Program-made: the position numbers and the translations under genes
In this document: one piece after another, positions 46,981-59,875 of the stretch
Layout: each line of letters opens with the position of its first letter
How positions within the stretch are numbered: position 1 is the first letter of the stretch
Notes under the pieces: generated by a model
Told to the model about the DNA's origin: nothing
The model's database searches: none
The model's input: only the letters and a program-made list of their open reading frames with translations
NCBI GenBank assembly: GCA_037013495.1
Contig: CM072812.1
Span: forward strand, 35,670,501 to 35,734,500
Direction: 5' to 3'
Length of the DNA: 64,000 bases
Origin: Hippophae tibetana
Taxonomy: Eukaryota > Streptophyta > Magnoliopsida > Rosales > Elaeagnaceae

Positions 46981-48150
46981 CTAGATAGGAAGCAAAAATG
47001 GATGATAATATGGGGATTAGGGAAACATTTCCAAATGAGAAACTATTTTCTATAACTCAAATAGAAGTCCCATGGTATGGAGACATTGCAAATTTCCTCA
47101 CTACCAACATTGCAAATAGAAGTTCTTCCATGACATAAATAGTATTTTTGGGATGACCTTTACCTCTATAAAGAATGTGGTGATGGTACTTAGGAGCACA
47201 AAAATAGTAGCTAAAGTACTTTAATGTGGTTATTTTTGGCTCAAATTGTTTAAAGATGCTTATAATTATGTAAATATGTGTGAAAGATGTCAAAGGATAG
47301 ATAATATTTCAAAAAGAAACGAGATGCCTCTAAATAGTTTACTACAAGTGGAATTGTTTGATGTTTAGGGCATCGAATTTATAGGATCACTCCTTCCATC
47401 CTTTGGTAGCCAATATATACTTGTAGGAGTGGATTATGTGTCAAAGTGGGTAGAGGCCAATGCCAACAACAAATGTGATGGCAAAGTTGTCATTAAATTT
47501 CTGAAGAAATTTTTTTTCACTAGGTTTGGAACTCCTAGGATCATTATTACTGATAAAGGAAGTCACTTTCACAATAAAGGATCTAATTCCTTATTGTCTA
47601 AGTATAAGATTAAGCATAAAGTGTCACCACTACCATCCCCAGACAAGTGGGCAAGTAGAGGTATCCAATATAGAAGTGAAAATAATTTTGGAGAAAACTG
47701 TAAACATTTCTAGGAAGGATCGATCATCTAAGTTGGATGATGCTTTATGGGCATACAAAATTTCATTTAAAACACCAATTGTTACCACCCCATATAAACT
47801 AGTTTATGGAAAGGCTTGTCACTTACCAATAGAATTAGAGCACAAAGTATATTGGGCATTGAAATAGTTGAATATATGTAAAGAAAAGAATGCTTCAAAT
47901 AAATGAATTAGATGAATTACAGTGGAATGCCTATGAGAATGCCAAGTTTTAAAAAGAAAAGGACAAAAATATGGCATGACAAAAAAATTATGCACTATAT
48001 CTTTGAACCGAGTCAAAAAGTGTTATTTTATAACTCAAGACTCAAATTGTTTTCGAGAAAATTAAAGAGTAGATGCTCAGGTCTATTCATCATCAATAGG
48101 GTAACCAATTATGGAGCCATTGAATTAGAAAACAAAGATAAATAGTGAGT
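46981..48150 (+). pseudogene. Athila-like integrase remnant
   Basis: The HHCC part (47000-47300) is heavily scrambled; only CERCQR-like CERCQRIDNISKRNEMP can be made out. The catalytic core is clearer: VGVDYVSKWVEA (first Asp), [18 protein letters not shown] (second Asp), and, after a frameshift near 47630, [14 protein letters not shown] (Glu). [34 protein letters not shown] and the C-terminal words QKVLFYNSRLKLF and NYGAIELENKD follow. All three catalytic residues are visible but in different frames. There is no chromodomain, in line with Athila. The protein would insert element cDNA. Confidence 0.85.
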
Positions 48151-49615
48151 TATGGTTAATAGGCATAGGGTGAAGAACTATTAATAAGATTAATTATCAA
48201 ATAAAACATCTCTGATAACCTTAGTGGATGCACCTTAAGACATGATATGACCGTCTAGTCAAGGAAGTTAAACGTGACATTGGTTGGGAGGCAACCTAAT
48301 GTTATTTTACTTATATTTTCATTATTTTTGTTTTGTATGTGAATAAATGTGGAGAGCAATGACACAATAAGAATGTGCATTTCAATGACAGATGTTGTGT
48401 GCCATGATTAAGGGAGTTTTTGTTTACCTTTTCATATTTATATGTGCGCATTAGGGACAATGTATAATTTAAGTTTAAGGAGGGAACTTACTATGCATTT
48501 TAAATATTTTAAGGATTCTTTTAATTCTTATGATGTTTTTAATCATGATTTGGATTGAAATTAACAAATATATGGAAACTACATGTATGCATGCTTTATA
48601 TGAAACATATGAACTCAATGATACAAATTGGTTTCCATGACTAGGACAAGGAATGTAACATATTTGTTAAGATATTTACATTAATCATGTGATATACTTG
48701 CTAGTTTTGATTGAATTGATTCAAATTTTTATGCATATATTTATGATTGTTTTTGGTGTGCTTATTGAGAGAAAATTTGTAATATCTTATGTGAGTCGAT
48801 AAGATTTACCAAGTTTTAGAATTTATTTTATCATCCATTGAGGCGAAATCCTAATAGTATTTAGCAAGATAAATTATTTAGGCCTTATTTGGATTGATTA
48901 AGCCTTTTAAGCTAATCATTGTTAATATCTGTAGTCACCCATTTGAGCCTAACAAAAAACCATTCTTATCTTTGAGCCTAAATAGTAAGTATTACCTTTA
49001 TCCTTGCACCTTTAGCTTGTATGAAAAGAAAAAAAAATGCAATAATGTGTTATGCTATAGAGTAAAGTGAAATGTAATGTACCCTATAAAAAAGAGAGAA
49101 AAAAGAAAAAAAACTCATAACATAATTATCTCTCTAAAGAAAAAGAATATAGAATTGAAAATAAGTTTGAGAGTGTTGTGAAGTTACAATAATAAAAAAA
49201 AAGATGTGAAATAAAAGAATATGAAAATAATTATAAAAGAGGGTGCATTGAAATATCAAGTTATAGCTCAATTGTAGTTAAAAAGTACATGATGAATAAA
49301 ACAAAAGCTAAGGCGTTGAAAGAGCCTAAATGTCTTTATTTATCGACCCCTAACTTAAGCCTTATATTACAACCATGTAATGTCCTTATTAATCTTTATC
49401 CAAGTGCATATTTATATTAGTGGAGAGAGATGTGAAAAATAGACTTATGAGACTTGCTCTAAGATTGAATTGATTATCATACTCGTATAGGTTGATTTCA
49501 TAAGTGTATTGGATGATATCATGTATTGATGGAACATTGATTTATGAATATGTGAACCTTCTTATCATAAGACTGTATGACTTTTGAGAGGGATAGTTTT
49601 CATGAAATATGCATG

Positions 49616-49651
<36 letters not shown>

Positions 49652-49660
49652 TATACTACC
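48151..49660 (+). other. Long non-coding 3' region of the Athila-like element
   Basis: No ORF with a known domain is found. TAAGTTTAAGGAGGGAAC at about 48469-48486 is a purine-rich tract of the kind found soon after pol in Athila elements. An (AT)n run at about 49619-49648 closes the region. The LTR start was not located exactly. Confidence 0.5.
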
Positions 49661-51224
49661 CATGTTATTTTATTTAGTTATACTTGGCTTTACTTTAGCG
49701 CAGTTTTTCTACTTAATATTTACTTATTGTATTTAATAAATAATATTTTTGGGGATAAAAATATTAAAATATAAACTTTTTAGTGAAACGGATGAAAATA
49801 TAATTTTTGGGATTTTTAATGAATTTTTAACGTAAGACCAATCAGAACTCGTCAAGTGGCCTGCCACGCAAGCAGAAAAGCTAATTAGGGTAATCCACAT
49901 GAACACCACGCAAGTAGGGACAACGACTCATAGATCGTCGTTTGTAAGGAGTGATACACCGCATGTCACGTGTCGTTACGGAGTACAATTCGAGTTAAGC
50001 GTGATCAAACCTTCTCGACACATATCATTACTATACTCATCCAATTGTTCCACCAGTGTGCCACATCATTCATTATCATAAATCACGTTATGCTACATGG
50101 CATTGACTTAGCATGTGTTGACTCGGATCGGTCTCCCCTACCATGAGTTGTTTTCTGATTCACCTTATAATTTCTACATGCCATGTGTCTGATTTTGATT
50201 GGTTGGTGCTAGAATTTTTCCTTTTTTCATCTTAGCCCTTAATCTGAAGTTGATTTGACGATCTAGATTCCACACGAGCTATATTTGAGCCTATAATCAC
50301 CCCATAAACCCTAATGAGCCGTCATTAGTATAATTTTGATATGTTTTTGGAGCTAAAAAGAGAGAAAAATATAAAAAAAATTTAAAAGAAGATACAATTT
50401 TGGTGGAGATTCAAGATAAAATTAGTACTACAATTCAAGAGATTGATTATATTTCTTTTTCTACTATGTTTTTTTATCAATTTTTATGTATTTCTTTATG
50501 AAAAATATGAGCTTTATAGACAAAATTATGTCTAATCAATTTATTAATCTTGGAATCTTATGAACCCAATTTTTCACCATGTAATGATATAATATTTTAC
50601 CTTAATTATAATTTTAATTTAATTATATTATTTAATATAATTTTTTTGCTATTAATTATTTGGTTAACAATTTATTTATAGATGTAATTAAATAGATTTG
50701 AGAGAATTATTTATTAGTTTGTCTTGATTAAATAACATATATAGTTTCTAGACATGAATGTATGATTCTTATATATGTGATCTATAATTGATGAACTTAA
50801 TGAGTAATATGTAATTGAATTGACATGAGAGTGTAATTAAATTAATTACTCTATAGTGTGTTGTTTACTTGAGAAATGAATACATGTTAAGTTATATTCA
50901 ATTGATCATGTAATTAATTGATATTTATATTGAGAGGATTTTAGTTATTCATATGTTTAGAAAATTAGAAGATTAAGTATTCTTAAATATTTTCTCATAT
51001 ATCTTTTTAGTTACTAAATCTGATTTAATTAATTATTACTATTTAATTTTAGTTATTTTAATTTTCCTTCTTTAAAATATAAAAACACAAAAAAAATTGA
51101 TTTTTATTTTTTTTAGTTTCTAATAAAATAATCTCTATGAGAACGATATTTTATTATCATTATATTACTTGTTACGATACATATACTTGTATATTCATTA
51201 CACACACAATTTATACGGTGATCA
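49661..51224 (+). repeat. Athila-type LTR (start approximate)
   Basis: The 3' end is well supported. CTCTATGAGAACGATATTTTA, TACTTGTTACGATACATATAC and the end GGTGATCA are shared in form with the solo LTR end (40030-40160, inverted), and the sequence is close to 33000-33355. The 5' part contains GC-richer stretches with one CACGTG (49967). The precise start could not be fixed, and the short plus-strand frame at 49899-50081 is not a gene. Confidence 0.6.
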
Positions 51225-51230
51225 AATTTT

Positions 51231-51243
51231 TGGCCAACTTTGG
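51231..51243 (+). promoter_or_regulatory. Degenerate Athila primer-binding site
   Basis: TTTTTGGCCAACTTTGGGTGG follows the LTR end. Athila elements usually have TTTTTGGCGCCGTTGCCGGGG here, so the site is recognisable but mutated. Downstream (51260-51480) there is leader-like sequence with GACTACTT and TTGATGCCATGAAATTGG. This would make the LTR a 5' LTR as well, which is unusual behind a pol gene. Confidence 0.5.
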
Positions 51244-51480
51244 GTGGAGAAAACTTTTATTGGAGTCATACTCAATTTATGTTGTAGTCTTTTTCGAATC
51301 CAATCACTTTTGATGCCATGAAATTGGTACTTTACTTGAGCCGACTACTTAAATAGATAGAGGTGGTGGTAAGTGTCATGTTGCAAGTGATAGTATAATT
51401 CCTAGGCCCCTATATTTGTAAAGTGATTTGTTGGTAGAATGTTTCATTATTCATTATGTTTTTTATTTAATGGGATGTTA

Positions 51481-51926
51481 AAAACAAACTTAATTATAAG
51501 TTTTATGAAGACTTGTTTTGTATCTATTTTTTTTTATACATTTAATTGAGAGGTTAAATGAGTATGGTACTAAAGAAGTGTTAACTTAGTTAACATATCT
51601 CAAGTCATTATGTTTATAATTTATTGTTTTAAAAATAGTTATTTTTAATTAAAAATAGTTATTTTTAATTAAAAATATTAAATTTTTATAAAAAATATCA
51701 AAAAATATGATACATTTAATATAGATATATATAATTAGATTAAGTTATATTTATACTTTTCATAAATTAAAATATGATATGTTATTTTCATAGCTATATA
51801 AAAATACAACCCATTTTTTTTATAATCTTTATAATAACTACTGCATGAATCACGGATCCTTGCTTATTGATAAACGATAACTAATTTATAAAACTATGCA
51901 AGTAAAATTGTATCACATTCACTTGA

Positions 51927-51983
<57 letters not shown>

Positions 51984-54900
51984 GAATTTAGTTGCGTTAA
52001 TTTGAAATTGGATTAAATATCATGTTTTTAATATTAAATTAGTATGTTAATTAAAAATAATATTATAATAAAATTTATAAAAATATTTTCTATTTACTAT
52101 ATATGTTAGATTGTCACCTTGAAAAAGCACAAGTAATGCAAAAGAAAAGATAAGTTATCTAATATATAATATAAATTAAATATGTTAAAAATATATATAA
52201 AGCCATAAATTTTGAAAAAAATAAAAAATCATACTAGATATGTTAGATTGTTAATAATAAAAATATAAATATGATTAAAATAATATTATAATAAAATAAT
52301 AAATATGATTAAAATGATATTATAATAAAAATTATAAGCTTTTTTATTAACTAAATATCATATTTAATAATAATTTAGATTTATGATTTTTAATTTTTTT
52401 ATAAAAATAATAATCAATATATTTAATAACAATTTATATTTAATGATTTTTAAAAAATGAATAAAAAAATTACATATAAAATATTTGCTAATGCTTTTTG
52501 AATTTTGATTTTTTTTGAAAAACTTAAAAATTAAAAAATATATTCGTTATTATTTACAGATTTTAAGTTTATAATAGTTTTCTTTCAATACTTATACATG
52601 TAAAACATATAAAACTTGATTTACTTTTAAAAAATTTATTCGATGAAAATAAAAAAAATAAAATTTATAAATAATTTTTAAAATATTTATAAATAATCCC
52701 ATATTTTAATAGTAATTTATTATAAATATAAAAATTAAATTAATTCAAAAATTCAAAATTTAAAATTTAAATCTATATTATATACAAATACTTTACTTAA
52801 AATTGATAGATATTATTTTTATCTATTAATTAATTAGTGATATTGTTTTAAAAAGTAAGTGATCGGTGATTTGACCCAATATTGGGTCCATAAAAGAAAC
52901 TCTTTGAAATAATTATTAAAAATAGAAAAAAAGCCCACACGTTGATGTGATATTTTTATCCCAACCAAAGTATTGTTGATTTGATATTATATAATATTTT
53001 TATTATCAAATTTGACATTATATTTGAGGAAGGAAACCATTCACACCCTCGTTTATATACTTTCTTATTTATCTAAATATGATGATGGCGTATAATATTT
53101 TCCAAAAATGTATTTTTATCGTTAAGAAAAATTAAAGAAATAACACCTCTCTTTCTTCCCCCTCTTTCTTTTTTTCTTTTAAATAAATAATACTTCTTTA
53201 AATTAAATTAACCTTCAATTTCTAATCATTTAGCTAGAATTATAATAGATTATATATGTTATATTAGCATTGGGTATTGGGTTTAGTCAATTAAATATAA
53301 TCAGTCCTTTTAACCCACAAAAATGTTAGGTTAGTTCATTATGCATATATATCACATGTATGTTACTTTTTTAAATCTAATTTTACATTATTATCTAATA
53401 TGCATGGACATATATATACATGTTAATTTAATAAATATACTTAATTTATATAAACTAACGTGTTAACTAACTAAAGTTATAGTAATAAATCCACCCGTCT
53501 ATTAGCATTACAGACCCCAATATTCCTAACCTAAGTCAATACACAAATGTTTTTTTCTTCTTCTATCTTTCGGAATAAATAGGGACAGTCAATTAATCAT
53601 TTACATATATAATTTTTATAATATAATTTATTATACTTTATATCTCAACTATTGAGATGAAAAAAACAAAAAAACAAATTTCTCTTATTTCATCCTTTTC
53701 ACCCCTTTAGTCTTAATAAATATGGATATGAACAAAAAAAAAAGTTCTACTGGATTTCTATTCCAAAAGTTGAAGGAAATTAATACAAGTAGGTTTGGTT
53801 CCTCTTAGAAAAAAAGAAAGAAAGTAGGTTTAGTTTCAAAATATTTACAATTATGCAATCTAGAGATAGGAGGTTATTTTGAGTTGGGATGTGAAAAATG
53901 TAATACCATGAACAAATTTATTTAATTTTGAGTAATTTTTAATTAATAATTAGATTAAATAACTTTTAATTTGTTAAAATCGAATTAGATGGTAGATTTC
54001 ATTGATTATCCTTACATATAATCCAATTCTCACTAATAAAAATTAAATAATTTAATATTTTACTCATACATCATTCTTTCAATTTTTTTTATCATTTGTA
54101 TGAGACACTTTCTCTTAATTTAATTGTAAAGTTTGTAAAAGATTCTAATGACATTAGATTCTTCTCCCTAACTATTTTTGAATTAATTTATTTTCATTTT
54201 TATATATAATTTTTGCTTAAGATGTATATAGATTACATTATATTTTTGATTGTGAATTTATTTTAAATTAAATAATTATAGTTGTTTATTGATTAAAAAA
54301 TTAAAATATATAATCAAAAAATTCAAAATAACATAAAAGACATTTTAGGTCGAATTAACCCTAACTTATCTGATCAATTATTAGACCATATCAAATGAAA
54401 ATAAGTGATTATATTGAATTGGATGAAAATTTTGAGATCCTATTGAAAAAGATTGGTTCAAATTCAACAATTTTAAACCTATAAATACCTATAATTTTGA
54501 GTATGATAATACAATTAAAAGTGTAGAAGCAATATTTTTTTTTTTACTCACTATACAAGTAATATAGGCGGATTATAATATTAGAGGAAACTTCAAAGAG
54601 TGCATTCACTTGTTATATTAAATGCCTTAAATGTTATCTAGTAAATATTTTATATAAAACCGTCTTATAATATTTTATTTAGGATACCTACTAATAAACT
54701 TATTTAATCGGTAATTAACTAGCTTATTTTATTTTAGGATGATCTTATTTTGTGTTTTATTTAAATATCTTCTTCTCACCCAATCAGAGCTCTCAAGGAA
54801 TGCCTTATTATTTTGTTCCAACTCTTTCACTTGTCTCCTGGTCGAGTGCTGGTGAAGAAGTCCACCGAAGCCTGCCATTGCCGAAGTCTGTATGGCCTGT

Positions 54901-55130
54901 CGTCTACCTCCCAAACCCACTAGTAGTGATTGGCTTTTGGGTTTACATATATATATATATATTGGCCGTGATACGTACTAGATAACCGAGTTGTCATGTT
55001 CAAATTCTTCCCTAAACTAAACAAGTCATTTGTAACAATTGAGCTATTTGTAAGCAGGTGAATATTTTTTCAAAACACTATTATAGGATGTGTTTGTATA
55101 AAATAAAAATAGAAAATTGTTCTATATACA
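51481..55130. other. AT-rich intergenic region
   Basis: No gene is supported. A 20-bp direct duplication lies at 51631-51670 (AAAAATAGTTATTTTTAATT twice) and an (ATT)n microsatellite at 51927-51982. A GC-richer island at about 54770-54935 has a 63-codon minus-strand frame (54729-54920) with no recognised domain. An (AT)n run is found at about 54948-54962. Confidence 0.45.
51927..51982. repeat. (ATT)n microsatellite, about 18-19 units
   Basis: A perfect trinucleotide run of about 56 bp is present. It is the longest perfect simple repeat of period three in the window. Confidence 0.95.
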
Positions 55131-55153
55131 TAATATATATATATATATATATA

Positions 55154-55747
55154 TATTATAAATTAACACTAATGAAAGTAAAATTTAGATCAATTTGATT
55201 ATACAAATAAATAACTATGGGTAATAATAAAATAATAAACACTGAGAAAAATAAATGACGCATAATGATTTAAGTTATTCAATTTTTTAATGTGAAAAAT
55301 CTACTCCACAGACGACGGTACAACGAGAAAAATTCATTAATAATCAAATGGAGATACAAACACAAATCTTCATAGAGTTTCAGAAAATATACCAAGAAAA
55401 CCCAAATACACCCACAAAATAACTTTCTCTAATTTACTTGTAATATATATAGTAAGATAAATTAGACAAACTTGTTTTTAAATAAAATATTACCATATAA
55501 ATGAGAGAAACTTTACCAATAGTAGTAGAAATGGACAAATTGTCCGTTAGGGTTGATTTCTCTTACTCACACAACTGCTAATTTTTTTTTGCTTTGTTTC
55601 AGCTTTGGCAACTTAGCAAAAAATACCAATTCTCTGTTTTTCTTCTTGTCGGTAGCTTTTCACAACATCCTCAACAGAGAAAACAATATATATATATATA
55701 TAGAAGGGTTTACACAATATATGGGTTTTGGGTCACTTTCTTTAACA
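55154..55747 (-). repeat. 3' LTR of the Tnt1-like element
   Basis: It matches 59891-60353 with shared blocks TATAAATTA.CACTA, GTGAAAA.TCTACTCCAC.GACGACG and ACAAGAAAACCCAAATACACC-like sequence. It is about 130 bp longer because of insertions at about 55440-55510 and 55625-55705, the latter ending in an (AT)n run. In minus orientation it starts TGTTAAAG at 55747. Confidence 0.85.
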
Positions 55748-55838
55748 AATCTCTAGCTTGGCTCAAAACAGAAAACAAGTTCTTCAAATATGAAATTCCT
55801 TAGATTACCAAATAACTATCATCCAAAGCTCCCGATGT

Positions 55839-57480
55839 TTATCTTTTGCAAATACCAATCAAGTCCAACCAATGCTTGAGCTTATAAAATGAAATTGGTT
55901 TGGTTAACATATCAGTTGGATTCTCTGTAGTGACTATCTTATTGACAACAATAACGCCTTGAGATACAATGTCACGAATGAAGTGATATTTGACATCAAT
56001 ATGTTTTGTTTTTTTATGATACATAGTATTCTTGGTGAAATGTATCACACTCTAACTATCACAATATACAACATAAGTATCCTACTGTAAAACCCAAATC
56101 ACAAACCAAACCTCTAAGTTAAATGACTTCTTTCACTAGTTCTGCTACTGTCATATATTTTGCCTCTATCATAAAAAAACAACTGTAGATTGTAAAGTAT
56201 CCTTCCAACTAATGACACAATGAGAAAGAGTAAAGACATAACCTGTCAGAGATCTTCTTCTATCGAAATCACCAACATAATCGAAGTCCACATAACCAAT
56301 AACACTACAACTGGTATTAGAGCTTCTATCATATACAAAACCAAAATTAGATGTGCCTCTCAAATATTGAAGAATCCATTTCACTACTTGCCAATGACCT
56401 TTACCGAGATTACCCGTTTATCTGCTAACAATACTAACTGTATATGAAATGTCTAGACGAATACAAATCATAGTGTATATTAAACTACCAACGACACTAG
56501 CATATGGAACCTGAGACATGTACCACTCTTCTTTTTCTAACTATGGTGAAAAATCCAAAGAAATCCTAAAATGCGCAGCTAACAGCGTACTCACATGTTT
56601 AGACTCTTTCATACCAAAGTTTTCAAGAACCTTTTCAATATAATTTTTCTGAGTCAAATAAAGCTTGCCCACTTATCTATCCTTGCAAATTTCCATGCCC
56701 AAAATTTTCTTCGTTGCACCCAAATCTTTCATCTCAAACTCACCACTAAGTTGAGACTTTAATTTCTGAATCTCAAACTTATTCTTAGAAGCAATAAGCA
56801 TGTCATCAACATAAAGCAACAAATAAATAGATGAACCATCATGGAATCTTTTATGATAAACACAACTATCATAATCACTCATAGAGTAACTATGATCAAT
56901 CATAAAAGAATCAAACCGTTTATACCACTGTCTAGGAGATTGCTTCAACCCATATAAAGACTTTTTCAATAAACAAACATGATATTCCTTACCTAGAACA
57001 AAAAACCTTTCTAGTTGATGCATATCTATTTGTTCCTTAAGCTCACCATGTAAGAAGAATGTCTTGACATCAAGTTGTTCTAATTTCATGTCAAACAATG
57101 CAACTATAACAAGCACCACACGAATAGAGTTATGTTTCATAACAAGTGAGAATATTTCATTAAAGTCAATACCTTTTTCTGACAAGAACCCTTTGTAACA
57201 ATACGTGCCTTGAACCTAGCTACTTCAACCTCAGGTATACCTTCCTTTTTCTTGAAGACTCATTTGTTTCCAACAATCTTCTGACCCTTAGGCGGTTTCA
57301 CCAATTCCTAAGTATGATTCTTACGAAGAGATTCAATCTCTTCATTCATAGAAACCAGCCACTAAATAGACTCATCACAAGTGATAACTTCATGATAACT
57401 AGAAGGTTCATGCGCCTCAATAGAATACTCTACCATAGAAAATGCAAAAGAAACTAAGTCTGCATCTACATACCTCTGAG
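55839..57480 (-). pseudogene. Copia RT-RNase H remnant (Tnt1-like element)
   Basis: RT starts near 57350 (SMNEEIESLRKN, ELVKPPKGQKIVGNK) and shifts frame at 57185. The frame 57185-56673 is open for 170 codons: KGIDFNEIFSLVMKHNSIR, LEQLDVKTFFLHGEL, KKSLYGLKQSPRQWYKRFD and the intact catalytic box LLLYVDDMLIA, then FEMKDLGATKKILGMEI. RNase H shows IGYVDFDYVGDFDRRRSLTG with its acidic residues (56384-56169), and the C-terminal end HIDVKYHFIRDIVSQG, TENPTDMLTKPI (56048-55839). At least three stops or frame changes are present. The RT domain itself is the most intact enzyme segment of the whole window. Confidence 0.9.
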
Positions 57481-57484
57481 GGCA

Positions 57485-58533
57485 TCAAATCTCTCTTATT
57501 CCTTTACCCTTAGCGATATTATATAGTTGCTCATGTTTCTCTTCTACTACATCATGAGTAGAATCATCTATCTCATCCACAAATGGCTTATCTGAAGTGC
57601 CCTCTTGCACTTGACTAGGATCTCCACTCTCAAGCTCCACCTGCTCACTAACACTATGGTCTTTACCTACAAAAATAGACTCATTTTTCTTTTCTAACAT
57701 GGAAAATTCATCAAACTTAACATCTCTACTAATCAAAAATTTAGGTGACTTGGGTTCAACACACCTAATCTATAACCTTTCATCCTAGAAAGATATCTCA
57801 AAAATATACATTTCAAAGCCCTAGGCTCAAGTTTACCACCATTAACATGAGCATAAGTAGGACAATCAAAAACTTTCAAATCAGAATAATTAGCAAAGAA
57901 TACCTCAAACGGAGTCTTCAACTCAATTGCAGTTGATGGAGATCGATTCACCAAATAGCAGGCATAGTTACAAGCTTTATCCCAAAAAGATTTATCCAAT
58001 TCAGCTTGAAAGAGCATACACCAAACTCTTTCTAAGAGAGTCTTATTCATACGTTCTACTACTCCATTTTATTGTGGTGTATGACGCATAGTGCGGTGTC
58101 TCACTATGTCATTTCTTTCACATAACTCATTAAACTGACTTTCACAAAATTCCAAACCATTCTTAGTCCTTAAATGCTTAATTTTCTTACCTATTTGATT
58201 TTCTATACAAGCCTTGAATTTTAAAATTTTTGAGAACGCGTCATTTTTGTTCTTCAGAAAATACACCCAAACATAACGGGATAAGTCATCAATAAAAGTC
58301 AACATATATTGTGCACCACCTTTAGACACAATACGAGAAGGACTCTAAAGATCTGAATGAATATAATCAATAGTACCTTTCATTTTATGGATGGTTGTAC
58401 TGAACTTGACCCTGTGATACTTTCCATAGACATTGTGCTCACAAAAATCAAGCTTCCTAGTTTTTTGACCACCAAGCAAATCTTGTTTACTTAAAATAGA
58501 CATCCCTACCTCACTCATATACCCTAGCCGCAT
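57485..58533 (-). pseudogene. Copia integrase remnant (Tnt1-like element)
   Basis: The order along the minus strand is: zinc region WNMRLGYM...FCEHNVYGK (58533-58345), where both His of the usual HMRLGH are changed (N and Y); core YMLTFIDDLSRYVWVYFLKNK with the first Asp (58329 on); LRTKNGLEF, where the second catalytic Asp (usually RTDNG) is Lys; a stop in HTPQ*NGVVER; then the Glu in GVVERMNKTL. The C-terminal half (58050-57733) reads FWDKACNYACYLVNRSPS and FDCPTYAHVNGGKLEPRALKCIFL. A Ser/Glu-rich linker (57736-57485) leads to RT. The integrase would be inactive even if read through. The assignment is secure. Confidence 0.88.
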
Positions 58534-59030
58534 ATTCCATAATTGAGTAGTATATGAATCTTGATCTGATTAGGATGAAACTGAAACACTGTCTATAATA
58601 GTGCTACCTTGAAGCATATAGAGGCCATGCGACAATTACCCTTTAATAACAATGAGAGCACCCTTACTAACTTTTAAAAATCCACATTTAGCTACATACT
58701 TGTAGCTTTGCAAATCAAGAGTACTTAAAGATATCAAGTTCTTTTTCAAATCTAGAACATGGTGAATATCCTTCAAAGTCTTAACAATACCATCATGCAT
58801 CTGAATTCAGACAGTACCAATACCAACAACCTAATTACAGGACATATTGTTTCTCATTAAGACAACACTCTCGTCAATATACTGATAAGAAGCAAACCAG
58901 TCTCTACTGGAGCACATATGGTAAGTACAACCCGAATCAAGAATCTAAACATCTCCAAGAGAACTAATAGATACTGATAGAACATTTTCACCATCGGAAT
59001 CAGAACTATCTGCAACACCAACAACATCAT
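58534..59030 (-). pseudogene. Copia aspartic protease remnant (Tnt1-like element)
   Basis: The active-site segment reads ILDSGCTYHMCSSRDWF near 58940-58890; the D-S-G core is intact. It is followed by SYQYIDESVVL and VVGIGTV, then a conserved copia stretch HHVLDLKKNLISLSTLD and GFLKVSKGALIVIKG. Several in-frame stops (after SLGDV, MSCN, VIKG and others) break it. It lies between the gag zinc knuckle and the integrase zinc region, the normal place. Confidence 0.82.
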
Positions 59031-59035
59031 TAGTA

Positions 59036-59743
59036 CTAAAAAAATGTTATGGTAGATTTTCCTTTACCTTTGAGTTTTGGACAAATTACTTTCCAATGCC
59101 CTTCCTGATGACAATAGTTGCATTTATCTTTAATTTTTCTAGATTTGGATCTAGACTTGCCTCTTTTATTGCTTGTACCTTTTTCTTGATTTCTACCTCT
59201 AACAAATAAACCATTGTTATTATCATTGTTGCTAGTAGACACATTTTTCTTCAACTCTCTAGTATTCAAAGTTGTTTTGACATCTTTTAAAGAAATAGTG
59301 TCTCGCCCATATAGCATGGTATCAACAAAATGTTTAACACCACCATTTTTTAGATCACGAATAATTTTAGTAAATTCATCAAGGTGATCGTATAAAGGCG
59401 TACCTTTTGACATTCTGAATGTATACAAATGCTACTTCAAATATAACCGACTTGTCAAAGACTTGGTCATATACAAATTCTTCAATTTAAGCCATAACCC
59501 AACAGGAGATTCCTCATCACCAACCTCGCATAGTACCTCATCAGACAAGGATAACTGAATTGAACTGAGAGCATTTTCTATTAATGCATCTTTTTCTTCA
59601 TCAGTCAATTTTTCTAATAATTTATCATTACCTTCAAGTGTCTTAACGAGAACTTATTTAACTAATATGGCCCGCATCTTCATTTGCCATAGACTAAAAT
59701 CACTCCTACCATTGAATTTCTCAATTTCGTATTTTGCCGCCAT
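59036..59743 (-). pseudogene. Copia gag remnant with intact zinc knuckle (Tnt1-like element)
   Basis: It starts at 59743 with MAAKYEIEKFNGRSDFSLWQ, the usual Tnt1-type gag opening. DEEKDALIENALSSIQLSLS, GLWLKLKNLYMTKSLTSRLYL and FRMSKGTPLYDHLDEF follow. It ends with a Lys/Arg-rich stretch and a complete CCHC knuckle, CNYCHQEGHWKVIC (59125-59080), before a stop at 59036. Two in-frame stops interrupt it (after MRAILVK and SRLYLK), with no frameshift between the start and the end. The length is about 235 codons, typical of this gag. It would form the particle and bind RNA. The frame is the best kept gag in the window. Confidence 0.88.
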
Positions 59744-59875
59744 AACAAAAAACCCAATATTAAATAAATAGAAGCAAAATCCAGAAAATATGAAACCAAT
59801 CAGATAACCAGAAACTCAAAATAAATCCAAAAAAACAAACTTGATCAGTTCCAATATGTAACAGAATAACTCAAT

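Larger units (their letters stand above)
45632..51480 (+). mobile_element. 5'-truncated Athila-like gypsy element
   Basis: Pol remnants in the order RT, RNase H, integrase (gypsy order) run on the plus strand from the junction at about 45632. A non-coding 3' region (48150-49660), an LTR-like region ending near 51224 and a PBS-like site follow. The RT wording (IYPISDSEWVS, PEDQEKTTFTC, FGLCNAP) and the integrase end (NYGAIELENKD) are typical of Athila. Gag and protease are missing. The unit may be a pol-LTR-leader piece of a tandem array. Confidence 0.78.

Noticed and set aside
45632..48150. Endogenous pararetrovirus as source of the RT
   Set aside because: Integrase follows RNase H, which pararetroviruses lack, and the wording is Athila gypsy.
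51927..51982. CRISPR-like or functional tandem array
   Set aside because: Plain ATT microsatellite with no spacers.
55553..55803. Two overlapping plus-strand frames
   Set aside because: Lie in the 3' LTR of the Tnt1-like element and read its (AT)n run.
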